From NCBI GenBank assembly GCA_037042915.1, contig CM073193.1, positions 1,550,001-1,614,000 of the forward strand: a stretch of DNA of 64,000 bases, given 5' to 3'. Shown one piece after another: positions 12,636 to 25,211 of this stretch. Origin of the DNA: Auricularia sp. M13 (taxonomy: Eukaryota > Basidiomycota > Agaricomycetes > Auriculariales > Auriculariaceae). Each line of letters begins with the position of its first letter. The stretch's first letter is position 1. The position numbers were made by a program, and so were the translations under genes. The notes under the pieces are model-generated. The model searched no databases. It was not told where the DNA came from and saw nothing but the letters and a program-made list of their open reading frames with translations.

Positions 12636-12904
12636 ATGCCCTGGGAACCGACTTGCACTCAGGACCGCGAGATTTTCCAGGAGCTTGGCAACGAATGGGC
12701 ATCCTGGAATCATAAGAAAGACGGCGGTGCGTACCTTCACTCGATATTGCCTGCCTCGCGATTTCTCAAACCACGTTTCATGATTCAGAGTCGGCTGAGC
12801 AGTACCTTGCGCGCGGCCGAGCTGCCGTACAGGCCTATCTCGATGGGCTTGACAAGTTACCCGTACTCAACCCACCGCCTGCTATCCCGCTGCCTGCGCC
12901 ATAG
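12636..12904 (+). CDS. Small KDZ cargo protein, two exons
   Basis: Exon 1 (12,636-12,726) and exon 2 (12,789-12,904) join across a 62-bp GTGCGT...TTCAG intron to give about 68 residues. The start is the ATG downstream of the second CCCCATAAAT box and the tandem decamer repeats. The N-terminal part is acidic and helical (DREIFQELGNEW region). The C-terminus is Pro-rich. I recognise no domain. Position next to the left end and behind a decamer-rich promoter suggests an accessory gene of the transposon. An unspliced longer frame is open too, so the intron is a judgement. Confidence 0.5.
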
Positions 12905-13359
12905 ACTTCGGGCCAGGACGGAGGACATGTCGCACGGGCAGCTGCACCACTTCGCTCGCGAGCTCGATGCCTGGAGGGAATGGCACCAAAGCTTTCAACC
13001 GCTCGGCGCCGTATAATTCTACCCCTCGCGTGGATTGCACTACCTAGTGTAACATCGGCCGTTGCAGTGCCTACATGTCATCATGACTACCGAGTTAATA
13101 TACAAGTGTTCGAGCAAATGGAATCGTCGAAATCGAGTTGTCAGGCGCACCAAATCCTCCATAAGTTGCACTAGCTGCCCGTTCCGATGAGTTAGCAGCA
13201 CCTGAAATCCAGAACCTGCGACAATAAGGTCAGATTTAGGTGCGCCTTGCGCTGGAGACTCGGATCTCACTGAGAGTGCCGCGACAGCGGATGATGCTCC
13301 CCCCTCTGGTACAGGGCCTTGTACGAGGAAATATCTAAATAATTCAGATACCATTAGAT

Positions 13360-16300
13360 TAAAAACTCGCGTCCTCGTCCTCGTCCACAATGACTATACT
13401 GTGAATGTTGTCCCAATTCTGTGGACCCTTGCTCACCACCTCCTCAATCCTCAGAGCACGAACCTGCTGGGCCATCGCATTCCGCCAGTCGCCCATCTCG
13501 CGTTCCGTCTGGATGCTTGGTTCGTCAGACTGCATCAAGCTGACGGCGTCAGCTGCGACGAAAGGGCCGCAGTCATAGCCGTTCGTCTGCCTGACCCCGC
13601 GCTACGTGAAATTTTAGCATGTTATACTGCCTCCATACAGAATGTACTTACCAGTTCACCTATCCATGAGAATGATGATGCATCAAGACCGCTCTCATAA
13701 AACTCTTCGCAGAATTTCAGTAATAAGCGCGTCCGTGCCTCGAGCTGCACGGCGTAACCGCGCACACATGCGAAACTGTCATAGAAGTGGATGGATCGCG
13801 TCGCCCAGCGAACCTCAATTAGTGTCCAGTGGGCTGGTGACTGCACATGCGCGACGATGAGCCACTTCTTCGCAACAGATGGATGAACCAACTTGAATAT
13901 CATCAGTAATTTACGGTTGGCACTGAACACCACGAACGCACCGTCTGCAGTGTCGCGAATATTGCCCTCTTGTTAGAAGCGATACCTTCTGCATTGTTGT
14001 CTCTGACGCAGCTTTCGTAGCAGGCAACGTCCCACAGGGTGCACGAGTGAACGACGCTGATCGAGGAGACGCCAAGAATTTGCAGGCGGTGCTGCAAGAA
14101 CGTGGCCAGTCCATCGCCACTCAGCCATCCGCGCCGTGTGCCCATCGGGTTGAGGTCCTCGTCGGTGCAGGTAAACTGGCCAGCTCGGTAGACGATCCGC
14201 ACAGACGGATTTTTCCTAGACGTCGTATCGTCCTTCTTGCTGTTCGAGTTGACCTGCGGTTCACCTTGACGCGCTTCCGGGAATAGCGTCATCTCGGCGA
14301 ATCCATCCTTGCCGACTATCGGTCGTATTGGGGATGCCACCTGCAGGATACAACCATGAGGTCCATCGTTTGCTGGCAACAAATGAACGTACCGTATTTT
14401 GATCGCCCAACACATCGTCTTCCATCTCTATACACGGGTCTCCTGCGCCCTCTTCGGTGCCCAGCATATCAAAGAACTCGGCGACAGGATCGTCTTCTTC
14501 CGCCAGCTCAGTGTATGCGTCGGACGCGTCGTCCGAGTCAACGTCTGACCTGTGGTCGGCAGAGCTCTGGCCAACGTCGTCCAGCGCGTCCAGCGCGTCG
14601 ACGCTGAACCCTTCGTGTTCTGCTGTAAAGCCAGTGGATAGCCCGCAGCCAGCGCTCTTGCCCTCTTCAAACCGCCCGAGTAGCGCTGCCGCACGAAGGT
14701 TCTTGGTCCAGATGTCGCCCAACGCGATATGCGTCTCAAGTCGACGCCGCCCTGCCTCACGGACGCTCTCGTGCTCTATCCGGGAATCAAGCTTCAGCCA
14801 ATGCGAGCGCCGGGACATACTCACGAGTACGATCGGAAATCAGAGCCTGCAGGCTATCCACCTGTCTCTGATACCACAGGCCCAGCGCACGAGCCTCCGC
14901 TTCGACCCGCTCAACCTCCTCTGAGCAACGACGCTTCTCCAACAGGGCAAGAATGCCGCGCTTGACATTATCGTCCGTCTGCCAGCGTGGGAGGTCGCCT
15001 TCGTTCTGAGGGCCCAAGCCTGGGTCCTCCTGCCAGATATCGTCGTCGACCTCGAGCTTGAAGATTTTCCGGGCGTCCAACTTCCGTGGGAGAGGCACGC
15101 GAGCACTGGGCTTCTGTCCTTGTCGCGCCAACTTGGTCATGTCGTCCACCAGTTCGTTGAACTTTGCGATTTGCCCGGAAAGCGTGCGCTCATGGCGCTG
15201 AACCAACTCTTTGGTCTGCGAATGTTCTTTGGCCTCTGCGACGCGCGTCAGCTCTCTGTGAATCTTGCGCTAACCGCACGCACGAAGAATCTGCTGGCGG
15301 TAAGCACGCTCCAGTTTACGGCGCTCGAACTTATGGTTGACAATGCCTTGCCTAATTTTTTCGCGCAGGGCACGAGCGTTCACGCGCGCGCAGAGGTAAG
15401 CATTCCCCTTCATCGACTCCAGCCGCCGGCACTGTTCCGTTCCCAGCGTCGCGTTGAGCGTAACGATGCGCGCCTTCGTGGTCTCCATTGTTGCCTGAGC
15501 CGCGTCGATTCGTGCTGATACCTCGGTCGTTTGGCGTGCGGTCATATGTTGCGCCTTTCGCAATTTCGCGCGGTCGTCCTTAAGCTGTTGCTTGATGTCA
15601 CCGAGCAAGCCCATCGCCAGCAGTATCTCATCGATGACGCGGTCGCCAGCCTTCTGCGATTGCCCTGTCATAGGGTTAGTCCGCCTGTCGCAACGAATAG
15701 TGCTGTACATACGGGGTGTCTTCTTCGCAAGGTACGACTGGACCTGATGGTCCCATTCCTTGCCCAATTCGTCGTCAGTCAGGCCAGAACCCGCGATGAG
15801 GGCTTCGGCTTCCCGAGCTCGGCGCAGGGCGTCCCGATAGCGCCGTTTCAGCCACAAGCCGAACTTCCATTGGCTGAGCGAGTCCAGCGCTGTTGCCTGT
15901 TGATCCAGCACAAACAGGCGCCTGTGAAACTACGGGAATGGTTACTCATCGCAGGCTGGCTTGTACTTCGAAAACGACGCACCCCTGAGACGCGAAGGCA
16001 CGCAATCAAATGCCGGATTGCACTCCAAAACCGCTCGCACCCTTCGCCGTCGCTGAGACCAAACGCGTTGCGCTTGCGCGGATGAAAGACGATCTGGCAG
16101 GCCCATTGGTGCCCGTATGCATGGAACACGGATACACCAAACGTAAGCCGCCCAGCCAGCTCCTCAAGGAGACCCCACTATGGACTGTCAGCTATAGCGC
16201 GCGAGAACACGAAAAGTGCAGGCGAACCTTTTCAATGCTGCGCGCAAGCTGGCAGCCAATGTCATAAAGAACGCCGAGATGCCAGCTGCGTGGCAGTTCC

Positions 16301-18122
16301 CTGCCGAACTTGCGTATCAGGGCGAGGGCAAAATGTTGACGTTCACCGGGGGTGTTCATATTGGCAACCCAGAGGACCCGGTCGTGGCGGCAGAGAAGAG
16401 CCATTAATCCGGTGTCTGCGTAGTAATTTTTCGACGCCTTTGTGACGGACTCTTGCGCAGCGATAAATGAGTGCTCGCATTCATCAAGCACTTCGTCGCC
16501 AACGCCGGCCACAAGACTTGAAGTCAATTTCCTGGGCTTGCGCTTTCGCCTTTCGGCGAGCTCTTGCTCCATTTCGTCCACCTCCTGCTGCGAGATAAAG
16601 CGACCGCCCGCAAACGTGAGCTCCGGGTCGATTTGCTCCGTTCGACGCCGCTTCTGAGCGAAATTAGCATCTAAACAGACAATGCTATCGGCCCTGCAGC
16701 GTTGAGTTGATCAGACCCATTGTATGCAGTGGTTCAATAGATACGCACGGCGAGTGTTGCAAATTTGGTTGTTGACCGCCGAAGCAAAGTGGGCAGATGC
16801 GTTGTAGCCGTAACGACGGCTGGTCTAGGTCTGCGCTGGCTTCCCCTACATCCTCGGTCCGCTGTTCGTCGCCTACGATGTCACCAGCCTCGTCGATGTC
16901 CATCAGCTAGCCGGACGGAACGTTGTTCAGAGCAAACACGCGCGCGCGCTGAATGCACGCACCATATCGGCCGGAAAACCCTCGTTGTCTGGGTTCTGGG
17001 GTTCATCAATAACTCGTGTTATTTCCGGGGTGCGGACTGAGAGCATGAACAATCAGCAGTAGACCCAAACCGACGGCAGTACACAAACCTGGCTGTGGGA
17101 GAGCCGCTGTGACAAGGGCTTCCGCACGGTTATCAAGAGCCTGATACCAGGTCAACGCTGAGCTCAGCCGCTTGCGCAAGTGTCCCTGCGGGTCATTCAG
17201 TCAGAGCTCGCGATTCCCGCCCGTACGCACAGTAACTTTCGAAACTCGGGCCTTCCGCGACCAAAATACTTCCAAAGTATCGGCCCACGCGGTGAAGTTG
17301 GGTGCAACGTGTAGGGAATGGATGGATATGAAATCGAGGAGCGCCGTGCTAAAGGCGATTGATGGGCATTTCGGGGCCGATGGGAAATATCCACGAGCAA
17401 GCAGACGCTCCGCCGCCGATGTGCACTGACAGATGTCCAGATAGGACTCGTGACATCCTGCAAATGGCATGAGCTCCCATAATCCAAGCGCCACGAACGT
17501 CATGCGTACCATCCCAATCCGCGAGCGTTATATTGATGTGTCGCGAATGAACGCAGACACATAAGTTGTCAGAGACAGGCTCGACCGGGGCTGCACTGTG
17601 CTTGTGGTGCAGATAGACGTAGTGCAGGCGTGGAACCGAGATTATGTCTTGCCAGCGCTGGTGTTGTGCCAGTCGACGCCGGCGGTGCCGAGATACTGTC
17701 GGCAACATCGCTTCGGTGGAGCCCAGCGCAAAGGGATCGTCTTCGTGGCCAGGAGCATTGACTAGCGCCAGCATCTCCGAGGTCAAGCCGTGAATACTCT
17801 TGTCGGTCGTTGCGAATAGATTCTGTATCGCTGTCCGACCGTCTGCCACAGCCTTGGAGATATTCGTCTGCGTGAACTTCCGTTGGCCCGGCAGCGTCAG
17901 AACTGGGGCGTCGTAAAGCTTGTGTGCAATCTTGGGCTCGCGGGGCAGGCGACGTCGTTTGGCCTTCGTGCCAACTGGTACGAACACAAGCGGGCCAGGA
18001 CTGGACGAGCCAGCTCCCATGCCGTCCAACGCGCTGCCATCCAGTGCTGCTGAAGCGCGGGCAGCTGCGGCCTTATCGCGCTTGCTGCGCTTGGTGACGC
18101 CGGCGCGGGGACGAATGGGCAT
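13360..18122 (-). CDS. KDZ transposase fused to a Ulp1-like (C48) cysteine protease
   Basis: The gene starts at ATG 18,122 and reads through about 13 exons to a stop at 13,360-13,362, roughly 1,380 residues; every junction I traced is GT-AG and in frame. Exon 1 is 17,510-18,122, with a 52-bp first intron. Order of parts: basic N-terminus; the CxC cysteine cluster of KDZ proteins (about 17.55-17.25 kb, including CHESYLDICQC and the phrase HSLHVAPNFTAW); a CPLC motif; then the catalytic core. Its probable D-D-E residues are CLDANF (Asp codon 16,669-16,671), DIGCQL (16,261-16,263) and EGCERFWS (16,034-16,036). The C-terminal third is a Ulp1-type protease with His (13,829-13,831), Asp (13,778-13,780), and Gln and Cys in QTNGYDCGP (13,587 and 13,569). 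Nothing looks broken. The protease may process SUMO-like conjugates; this is inferred from the family. Confidence 0.9.
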
Positions 18123-18943
18123 TCAAGCGGCGGTAAAAGCAGTGAAGCTTGGGAGACGGACTGGACTTTCGGAGTGTCAATCCCCGTCCAGCGCGCAACG
18201 ATGCTCCAAAGCAAACAAGTATGAGCGTTCTCTCGGCTGGCACTGCGTATAGTATCAAAATCTACGCTTATATGTCAGAATTTATTTCGCCTGCACAGTG
18301 TAACATGAGCAGGAACTGGTGCTCCCGCGAACAGTCCCAGAGACACCCACCCTCTGATAATTCATCAACGAGACATTTGTGAAGGAGAGATCTCCTCGAA
18401 TGTCTAGGCATATTGCTTCTCAAAAAATCCAATTGCATTTCCACTACCAGGCGGCGCTCCATGACCGCACTTGCAATCCCACAGTAGAGTCCGGTTTCTG
18501 TCCCGAACAGATCGCAAAACGCATACTGCCCGAAAGAATCAATTATAAATTATGGGTTCTCTCGGGATTGACAGCTTAGGGTCCTCTTCTGAGTACCAGG
18601 TGGAGCCTGACGTATATAATCAAACCGTCTCGTTCATAGAGGATGTGATTCTGGAGGATGCGGCAGAATTACTGTCCCGAACAAATCACTCGCGGCAGAT
18701 ACCAACTGGAGATCGTATTTATAATTTTATGAATCATGCAAATGACCTTTAATCTGCATCCAATACCACACGAAAATGTGTCTGATACCTAGCCATACCC
18801 CCAGCACGATATATTGAGGTTGTGTGCGGTTTAGCTGGGAAACGGGTTTGGTCGGCATTGCAATTCGACTCGCCCTTTGCTCCGAACGTTCATCTTATCA
18901 TTTCAAAGTTTGCTTTACACGTTTACACACCTACAACGGGGGC
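18123..18943. other. Gap between the transposase and the basic cargo gene
   Basis: This divergent intergenic region is the only one in the element where I see no AGGTGCACCT-type decamers. A 66-codon frame at 18,552-18,752 (plus strand) starts with ATG but has no supporting context. I would not call it a gene. Confidence 0.5.
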
Positions 18944-19681
18944 ATGGCGCGCCCCTGCAAATACAAGACCGAAGAAGAGCGTCGTGCGGCAAGGAATCGC
19001 TCGAAAAAAGAGTATTACGAACGGTGCGTACGTAGCTCAGCATGCACGAGCGCTGCTAATGAGCCGAATCCTACGTAGCAATGCTGCACGCGAGCGCGCT
19101 CGTGCACTAGAACGTCAGCGCGCCAGGGTAGAGCGCGCGCGAAGCGCACGTGCAACCAAGCCTGCGCCAGAAATGATGGACCTTGGGGATATCCTTCCTG
19201 CGACGGTTCAGGTACGCCACACTTGATCCTGCGCTCCGTCGCCAGTGCTAATGTATGCTATAAGTTACTAGGCCTTCCCATCGTCATCGACTGTAAGGTC
19301 GACCTCTCAGCGCTGGCCACACCACTTCAAGCAGACCTGAGCGCGTGGCGTCGAGGAAGCGACGAGGAGGCCGCCTGGGAGGAATTGACTCTGCGCCTTA
19401 TTGCTTCAGCAGACCGTCGTCGTCAGCTCAAGACCGTCATCAGCGACATCAACTCAAGGCGCCTGATAGCAGAGCAGGTCCTCAGCTACGCAGAGGAAGC
19501 TCACGTTGAGGCTTGGAAGCGGCGCGAGAAGCGCAACACGCGCATACTCGACAAGATTTGTCACAAGGCCACTCGCGCCGTGACTGGGCTGACGGAATTG
19601 CTGATGCAGTCTACTGAGGGCAGTCGCGGGCTGTTAAGGAAGTCATACGAGACGAAGGAACTTATGTGGCAGACTACGTAG
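18944..19681 (+). CDS. KDZ cargo protein with basic bZIP-like N-terminus
   Basis: Exon 1 is 18,944-19,023 and exon 2 is 19,079-19,211, joined by a 55-bp intron. The frame continues to a stop at 19,679-19,681 after a second intron whose acceptor I could not fix. Residues 9-50 are extremely basic and helical (EERRAARNRSKKEYYER, then a run of Arg/Ala/Glu), resembling a bZIP basic region. A predicted coiled or helical segment follows in the last exon. It could bind DNA, perhaps the element's own repeats, but no leucine heptads are clear. It is transcribed away from the transposase gene. Confidence 0.55.
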
Positions 19682-19800
19682 TTATGTAGAACAGCAATTT
19701 CATTTGATCATGTATTCTGAATGGCTGGGCAACATTCAAGTTCGAACGCGCCGTCTGATGTCTTTGCAACCAATACCTGCAGCAGCCAACTGCATCTAGC

Positions 19801-20678
19801 CTACAAAAGCTCGAGTAGCTCACGCTCCAAGTCCCGCATATTGATTGGGCGGCCGCGGAGAAAGTCGTGGGCAGGATGATGAGGTGCGCGCGACGTCGCT
19901 TCGGTGGGGGACTCGAGCGCAGGCATGCCACGCGCGTCTTCGAATGACGCATGGGGAGACATTTCTTCGGTGGGCGATTCGAGTGGCGGCATGTCGTCGT
20001 CGTTTTCTGAAGGTGCGCCGAGGTTGATTCCCCACCAGTCGCCCGTGTCGTCGACGTTGCGCGTGCTGGCGTCAAAGCGCTGTACCCAGTAGGCCGCCAT
20101 GACGCGCTCGATCGCTCGGACCTGCTCCTCGTGCGCAATGCTGACGAGGCGCTGGGTGACGGGTGCAAGCCGGACTGGGCGGGTCGACTGCCAGCGCGGC
20201 AGAGCGTCGCGGATGCGCAAGTACTCCTGCATATGGCGCTCGACATCGGCATCGGACATCACATGCCAGTGTACTGCGGTTACGTAGGACCCGTCGTGCT
20301 CTCTGCAGAGGCGGCATGGGTTGCCGCGAGAGCACTCGGCAGGTGGAAGGCCGTGGCGAACTCGGCTGGCCGCACAGTCGCGCTGCAGGATAATGAACTC
20401 GAGATACGCTTGCATAGAGTCCAAGTAATCCGGGAACTCGTCGTCCGCTGGGAGCTCGCGATCGCTGTCGGTGTCGCTGCCAGCACTAGTACCAGTAGGA
20501 TTGTCGGACGCCGCTTGCTGGTAGGCGGTGAGCCACTCTGTGAATCGCATGCGCAGTTCATCGTCGGGAAGGGGGATGGTATCCGGAGTAACTTCAGCGT
20601 TCCTGTGAAAGAAAAGTCAAATCTTGAAGCACGGGATGAACGGGCACAAGATGCTTACTGTCGGATGAGAGCAGGCAT
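19801..20678 (-). CDS. Acidic KDZ cargo protein of unknown function, two exons
   Basis: Exon 1 is only 20 nt (20,659-20,678, MPALIR plus two bases). A 56-bp intron follows, then exon 2 (19,801-20,602), giving 273 residues. The N-terminal half is helical; a small Cys cluster (CSRGNPCRLCREH) lies near residue 110. Two near-identical acidic phrases (PPLESPTEE and PALESPTEA) repeat near the C-terminus. No catalytic motif is seen. It shares a divergent intergenic region, filled with decamers, with the 984-residue cargo gene, so the two may be co-regulated. Confidence 0.65.
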
Positions 20679-20793
20679 CTGAGGAGACGGGAAATGGCCA
20701 GACGAGCGTGGACAGAGACAAGTCAATCTGCATGTATGCATAAGTATAGCCGTCGTGGGCCCACCAAAGCTCCTATGTCGGCTCATGGAGACT

Positions 20794-20972
20794 AGGCGCA
20801 CCTGTACCCCTCAGCCCGAGCGCGCAGGCGCACCTATGCTCATACGCCACCGCAAATAAATTCACATGGTAGGCTATGATGGCATCGCAGGCCCACCTAT
20901 GCTCCTATCCCCCCGAGACTAGGTGCACCTGAGTACCCCGGCCGAGGGGTACAGGCGCACCTAGGCGCACCT
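20794..20972. promoter_or_regulatory. Decamer cluster in a divergent promoter
   Basis: Variants of AGGYGCACCT start at 20,794, 20,826, 20,889, 20,921, 20,953 and 20,963. Most gaps are 32 bp or about twice that, close to three helical turns. The cluster lies between the start of the minus-strand gene at 20,678 and the plus-strand gene at 21,326. A further copy lies at 21,268-21,277, 9 bp after a TATAAA at 21,254-21,259. Confidence 0.75.
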
Positions 20973-21325
20973 GTGCAATTTACAGCCTGGCCAAGAAAAT
21001 TTAGTAAGATGAAAACACTATTATTTTGAGTGTTTGCAGAAGGAAAAAACGAACCATAATATGGGTTCTAGTGACTGCAAGATGCCCTTGGGTAAAATGT
21101 ACGGTTCACGGGTGGTGGAAGCGGCGGCGAATGCCGCGTCCGTCTGTCTTCCGCAAACCCGCTCGACGGCAGCCACGATCGCGCATGGATGACGTCCAGC
21201 GCTCCTAACTACGATGGCCGCAAGACTAGGGCGGGGAACGTCTGCGTTCCAGCTATAAAGGTCTCAAAGGCGCACCTAGGGCAGGTCAGAGCCCTTTTTC
21301 TATTTCGACCTCGTGCGCGTTCTCG

Positions 21326-24300
21326 ATGACCCCAATGTCCACGGCCCCTGAAGGCGACGTGGAGGCTGCTTCACTGCCTGCCGCTGCTCCATTGCCGGAT
21401 GCGACATTGACTGCGCTGTCATCTCAAGATGCTCCACCGCCAGTTCAGAACGTCGACGACGCGGGCGCAGGCAACATCGTCCAGGTATGCCATCCGCGAG
21501 CCTAGTCTTCGGCATATGCAGTTGCTTATCCGTTTTCAGATGCCCGTGCTCTCCCAGTGGCAAAAGGCGGCCGAGACTCGCAAACTCAACAGGTTGAAGC
21601 GCGCGCAGGAACTGCAGACACAGGCAAACGCCTTGGTATGTATCAGCCGTCGCTCTCCGCTGCAACCATTGGCTTATGCTAGTAGGAGGCATCGAGCAAC
21701 CCTGACGCCAATGTCGGCGGGCGCACGAAGCGAATTCGCAAGCCGCGAGGATCCTCTGGTCTTGGCCCGCCGTCAGCGCCCGCCGCACTCGCCGGCCCCG
21801 TCACCCCAGCGCCCATTGCACCCGCTGGTCCCGTCGCTCCAGCGCCCGCGGCACCCGTTGGTCTCGTCGCCCCAGCGCCTGCCGCACCAATCGGCCCCGT
21901 CGCTCCAGCGCCCACCGCACCTGCTGGTCCCGTCGCTCCAGCGCCCGCGGCACCCATCGCTCCAGTGCCCGCGGCACCCGTCGCTCCAGTGCCCGCGGCA
22001 CCCGCTGGCCCCGCTGGTCCCGTCAAGCCGAGTCACACCGCACCCACCTGTACCGTCGTGTCAGCGCGCGCCGTCCCCGTTGTTACCGTGAAGTCAGCGC
22101 CCGCCGCACACGCCGGGCCTGTCGCGTCCGCTGGTTCCGTCGCTCCCGCTGGTTCAACGCCGCAGCGCAATGCCAATCCGCCGACGCAGCCGCCTCCTGT
22201 CTCGCGCGCGCCTGTCCAGCCGGAAGGTGTCGGTGCAACTCCCGGGCGCGGCAAGAAATACAAACCTGGTCCTCTCAGTGCCGTAGACGATGCGCGCTTC
22301 TGCGCGTGGATGAAGGAAGCAGAAAATTTCGTGAAGAATTTCTCCGAGGAGACGGGCAAGTCGGCGCGATACCTCTGGAACCGGATGGCCATGACGGTCA
22401 AGGAAGTCCGCGAGGTATCCCTGTGGAACCTGTGGACCCATCGCTGGGCGTTGGAGAACAGTCGCAACGTCGCTGCTGGTGAGTCTTCGTACTGTCTGCC
22501 TCATACAGCTTGCTAACTTGCGTGTCAGGTGAAACGCAGGCCGAGTTTCTGAAGCGCCGGTCGGTCGAGTACCATATCAAGACCGATCCCATGTCCGATG
22601 ACGAGAAGGAGGCGTACAAGGAGGAGCTCAACCGGTGGTCCGAGCGGTATGACAAGGAGGTCGCCGATGGTATTGTCGACAAGGGCGAATTATACAAGGT
22701 CATGAACCGCGCTTGCGAGCAGTTCGAGGAGCTGGTGCGTGGGTAGCATCGGGTGGTGATTTATCGTTAATTATTCTCCAGGGGCACCCGCTGTACACTC
22801 ATTACAACATCGCCGCGTTCGGCTTCATCATCTGCCTCGATTCCACCGACGCCGGCGGGGTTGCGTCCAATGGATGTTGGGCGAACGTCGACATCATCAA
22901 GAACTTTCTTACGCAGCGCAAGGTTCACGTTCGCAGCCTTGGAAACGATATCTGCAATCTTCTCGGGTGAGTCGTTCAGCGCCCGTTCTGCGCAGTTGTT
23001 GACATGTTCTTTCAGGGTGAAGCGTCTCCATGAAGCAGAGACGAAGGACTGGAGCCCTCAAGCGTTCGACGAGTGGACTCACGTCGACCAAGCCAAGAAG
23101 CGCGACAAGTTGAAGGAAGCTTTCAATCATTTACAATGTACGTGCTGAGTCCACAAGTCCAGTCCTGAATTAACAAAGTCGTAGACATTCTTATGGGCAG
23201 CAAGTCTCCAAACCACACGGAGTACGTCAAGCTCGAGCAACGCACCTTTGAGAGCTTGAAGCGCATGGTCAACTGGCCCCCTGGCGTAGCACTTCCAAGC
23301 GTCGGTCGAGACAAGTACCTGACAGACCAGATGCGCACGCTGGTCGAAGCAATGTTTCGCGCATTTCATGCCTTGGACCATCCGGACGACCCAGGCTCAT
23401 CCGATGAGTCCTTGCTCAGATTCGAGGATATTCAGGAAGGTATGCAATGGTTTTTGGCCGCGTACATGAACCTTGTTTAACATGTCTCTGCAGATGAGCT
23501 CAAACTCCAGCATTCTATTGGGGACCGCGACGATTGGCTCCAGGTTGCGATATGGACGGCGTCCGATGGTACGGTCCTTCTACGCGTCGAGGATTTCGTC
23601 GGGGCGAAGAAGGGCAAGGTTATCGCTACGCTGCGCGAGGACGCCAGGAAGAAGGCGAAGGAAGCTGCCAAGCTCGAGGTCGCGAAGTTGACGCCTGACC
23701 CAGCCACCGTTCGGTCGAAGAAGGGCGCGAAGAAGTATGTTGAGATCGACGACGAGGACGAACAGGCGGGGTCAGGCGATGACTCCGGCGCTGAGCCCGA
23801 CGCGAAGGACGTACGCATGTCGTCTGGCGGCCACGCAAAGCCGAAGCGAGTGGACAAGACTGACGACCAGCCACGCGACCATTCTGCCACGGACACAAAG
23901 AAGAAGAAGCGCAAGAAGGCGTCCGCCGCGGTCGAGGAGGATGAGGATGGCCTCGCCGAGATCGCGAAGAAGCGCGACTCGTCGTTGCGCGGCGATGCGA
24001 AACGACGCAAGACGCAAGGCACGGAGACCGCGGCAAAGCGGACGCGCGGTTCAAGGACATCATCTACGTCGAAGACTGGCAAAGCTGGACGCCAGGTTGG
24101 CGGGGGTGACGATGCTGCCGTGCACGCGCGCGCGGGGGATCAGGTTAGTTGGGCCTGAACAGTTCCACTAAAGTGTATTGACACGATCTGTTAGGCTCAA
24201 CTCAAGGACAACGTGCAGTCACCGCAGCAGAACGGCATCACCGCGTCTACCTCGATACTCGACGCGATGCAGGGTGTCGTCGAAACGGGCACTGCGGACT

Positions 24301-24683
24301 GGTCTTTGCTCGCCCCAATTGCTGGCGGCTTGTCGCTCGGTGATACCCAGCTCTACGGCACGCAAGGACAATTCTCGTTCATGGGAGGGCAGCAACTCCA
24401 CCCGCCTTTCACTGGCGGGCAGTTCGAAGCGCGTCAGCCACCACCATTTGCCACTGGTCAGTCGCAGCCATTCGCACCCGGTTCACAACACGTCGACATG
24501 TCGCAGTTCGTCGGGCAATTCCCCATGCAGCAGTTCCTCGGCCCAGACTTGCCGCAGTTCACCAGCATTCAGCAGTTTCCTATCGTCGGCGCGCAGCAGT
24601 TTTCCGGTGTCGACCTTTCGGGTGGTCAGCAAGGATTGGGCCGTCGGCAGAGCTCGGAAGGTCATGAGTCGGGCGGACAGTAG
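21326..24683 (+). CDS. 984-residue KDZ cargo protein, Pro/Ala repeats and basic tail
   Basis: Nine exons join in frame: 21,326-21,484, 21,540-21,635, 21,686-22,478, 22,529-22,734, 22,782-22,966, 23,016-23,137, 23,185-23,439, 23,494-24,143 and 24,195-24,683. The introns are 47-55 bp. A low-complexity block of Ala/Pro/Val repeats (units like GPVAPAPAAP) covers about residues 115-215. A helical region (about residues 280-600, with DDARFCAWMKEAENFVKNF near its start) looks globular and conserved in style but matches no family I know. A Lys/Arg-rich acidic-basic segment (about 620-820) resembles nuclear localisation signals. The C-terminus is Gln/Gly/Pro-rich. The profile suggests a nuclear, perhaps chromatin or transcription-related, protein. 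TATAAA lies 67 bp before the ATG. No break was seen. Confidence 0.75.
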
Positions 24684-24915
24684 TGTTGGCAGCTAGTGCA
24701 CACGACTTGAACACTTATTCACACCGTTGTAACTTGGTGCACACGCTAGTTTTGCGAATTATTTTCTTGTGAACATTTGCCTAAGGAAGCGCGGTACATG
24801 ACAAAATTACTCGTAATAGTTCTGTTTCCACACGCACGCGCGCAAGGGCGAGATAATGAGTAGTGTTCATCTAAGGCGGATATGAACACACAGCACAATA
24901 AGATGCTAATGATAC

Positions 24916-25125
24916 TTACCAAGCGTCTGGGGTGGAGGAAATGGCGCGGTTCGTGTCGATCACGTCCTCAACGTCATTGGAACGTCGTCTGCGAAATGTG
25001 CGTTGATTCCAGCGTGCCTGCCACAGGATGTACGCTCTGGTGAGCCGCATGCGTGTCGAAGTATTTATGCGTAAGGCGGCGAATGCACGCTCAAGTTGCT
25101 CGGTGGAAGGCATAGCGGGCGTCAT
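24916..25125 (-). CDS. Small basic KDZ cargo protein (69 residues)
   Basis: A single-exon frame begins with ATG at 25,125 and stops at 24,916-24,918. It is Arg-rich and helical, with RTFRRRRSNDVEDV near residue 45. It sits divergently opposite the gene at 25,723, sharing the large decamer array between them, which is the same arrangement as the other cargo pair. There is no recognisable domain, and its short length leaves real doubt. Confidence 0.45.
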   Translation of the reverse strand: MTPAMPSTEQLERAFAALRINTSTRMRLTRAYILWQARWNQRTFRRRRSNDVEDVIDTNRAISSTPDAW

Positions 25126-25211
25126 GCTGGGAGAGAAGGAAGAACGGCAGCTGCCAAACCTGTTGGCCCCCGCGGTCGGTTGCGCGTCATAGGTGACTTA
25201 TGACGGCAACT

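Noticed and set aside
18944-24683. TET/JBP dioxygenase cargo, a known companion of fungal KDZ elements
   Set aside because: I looked for a HxD...H...R pattern in all cargo genes and saw none.
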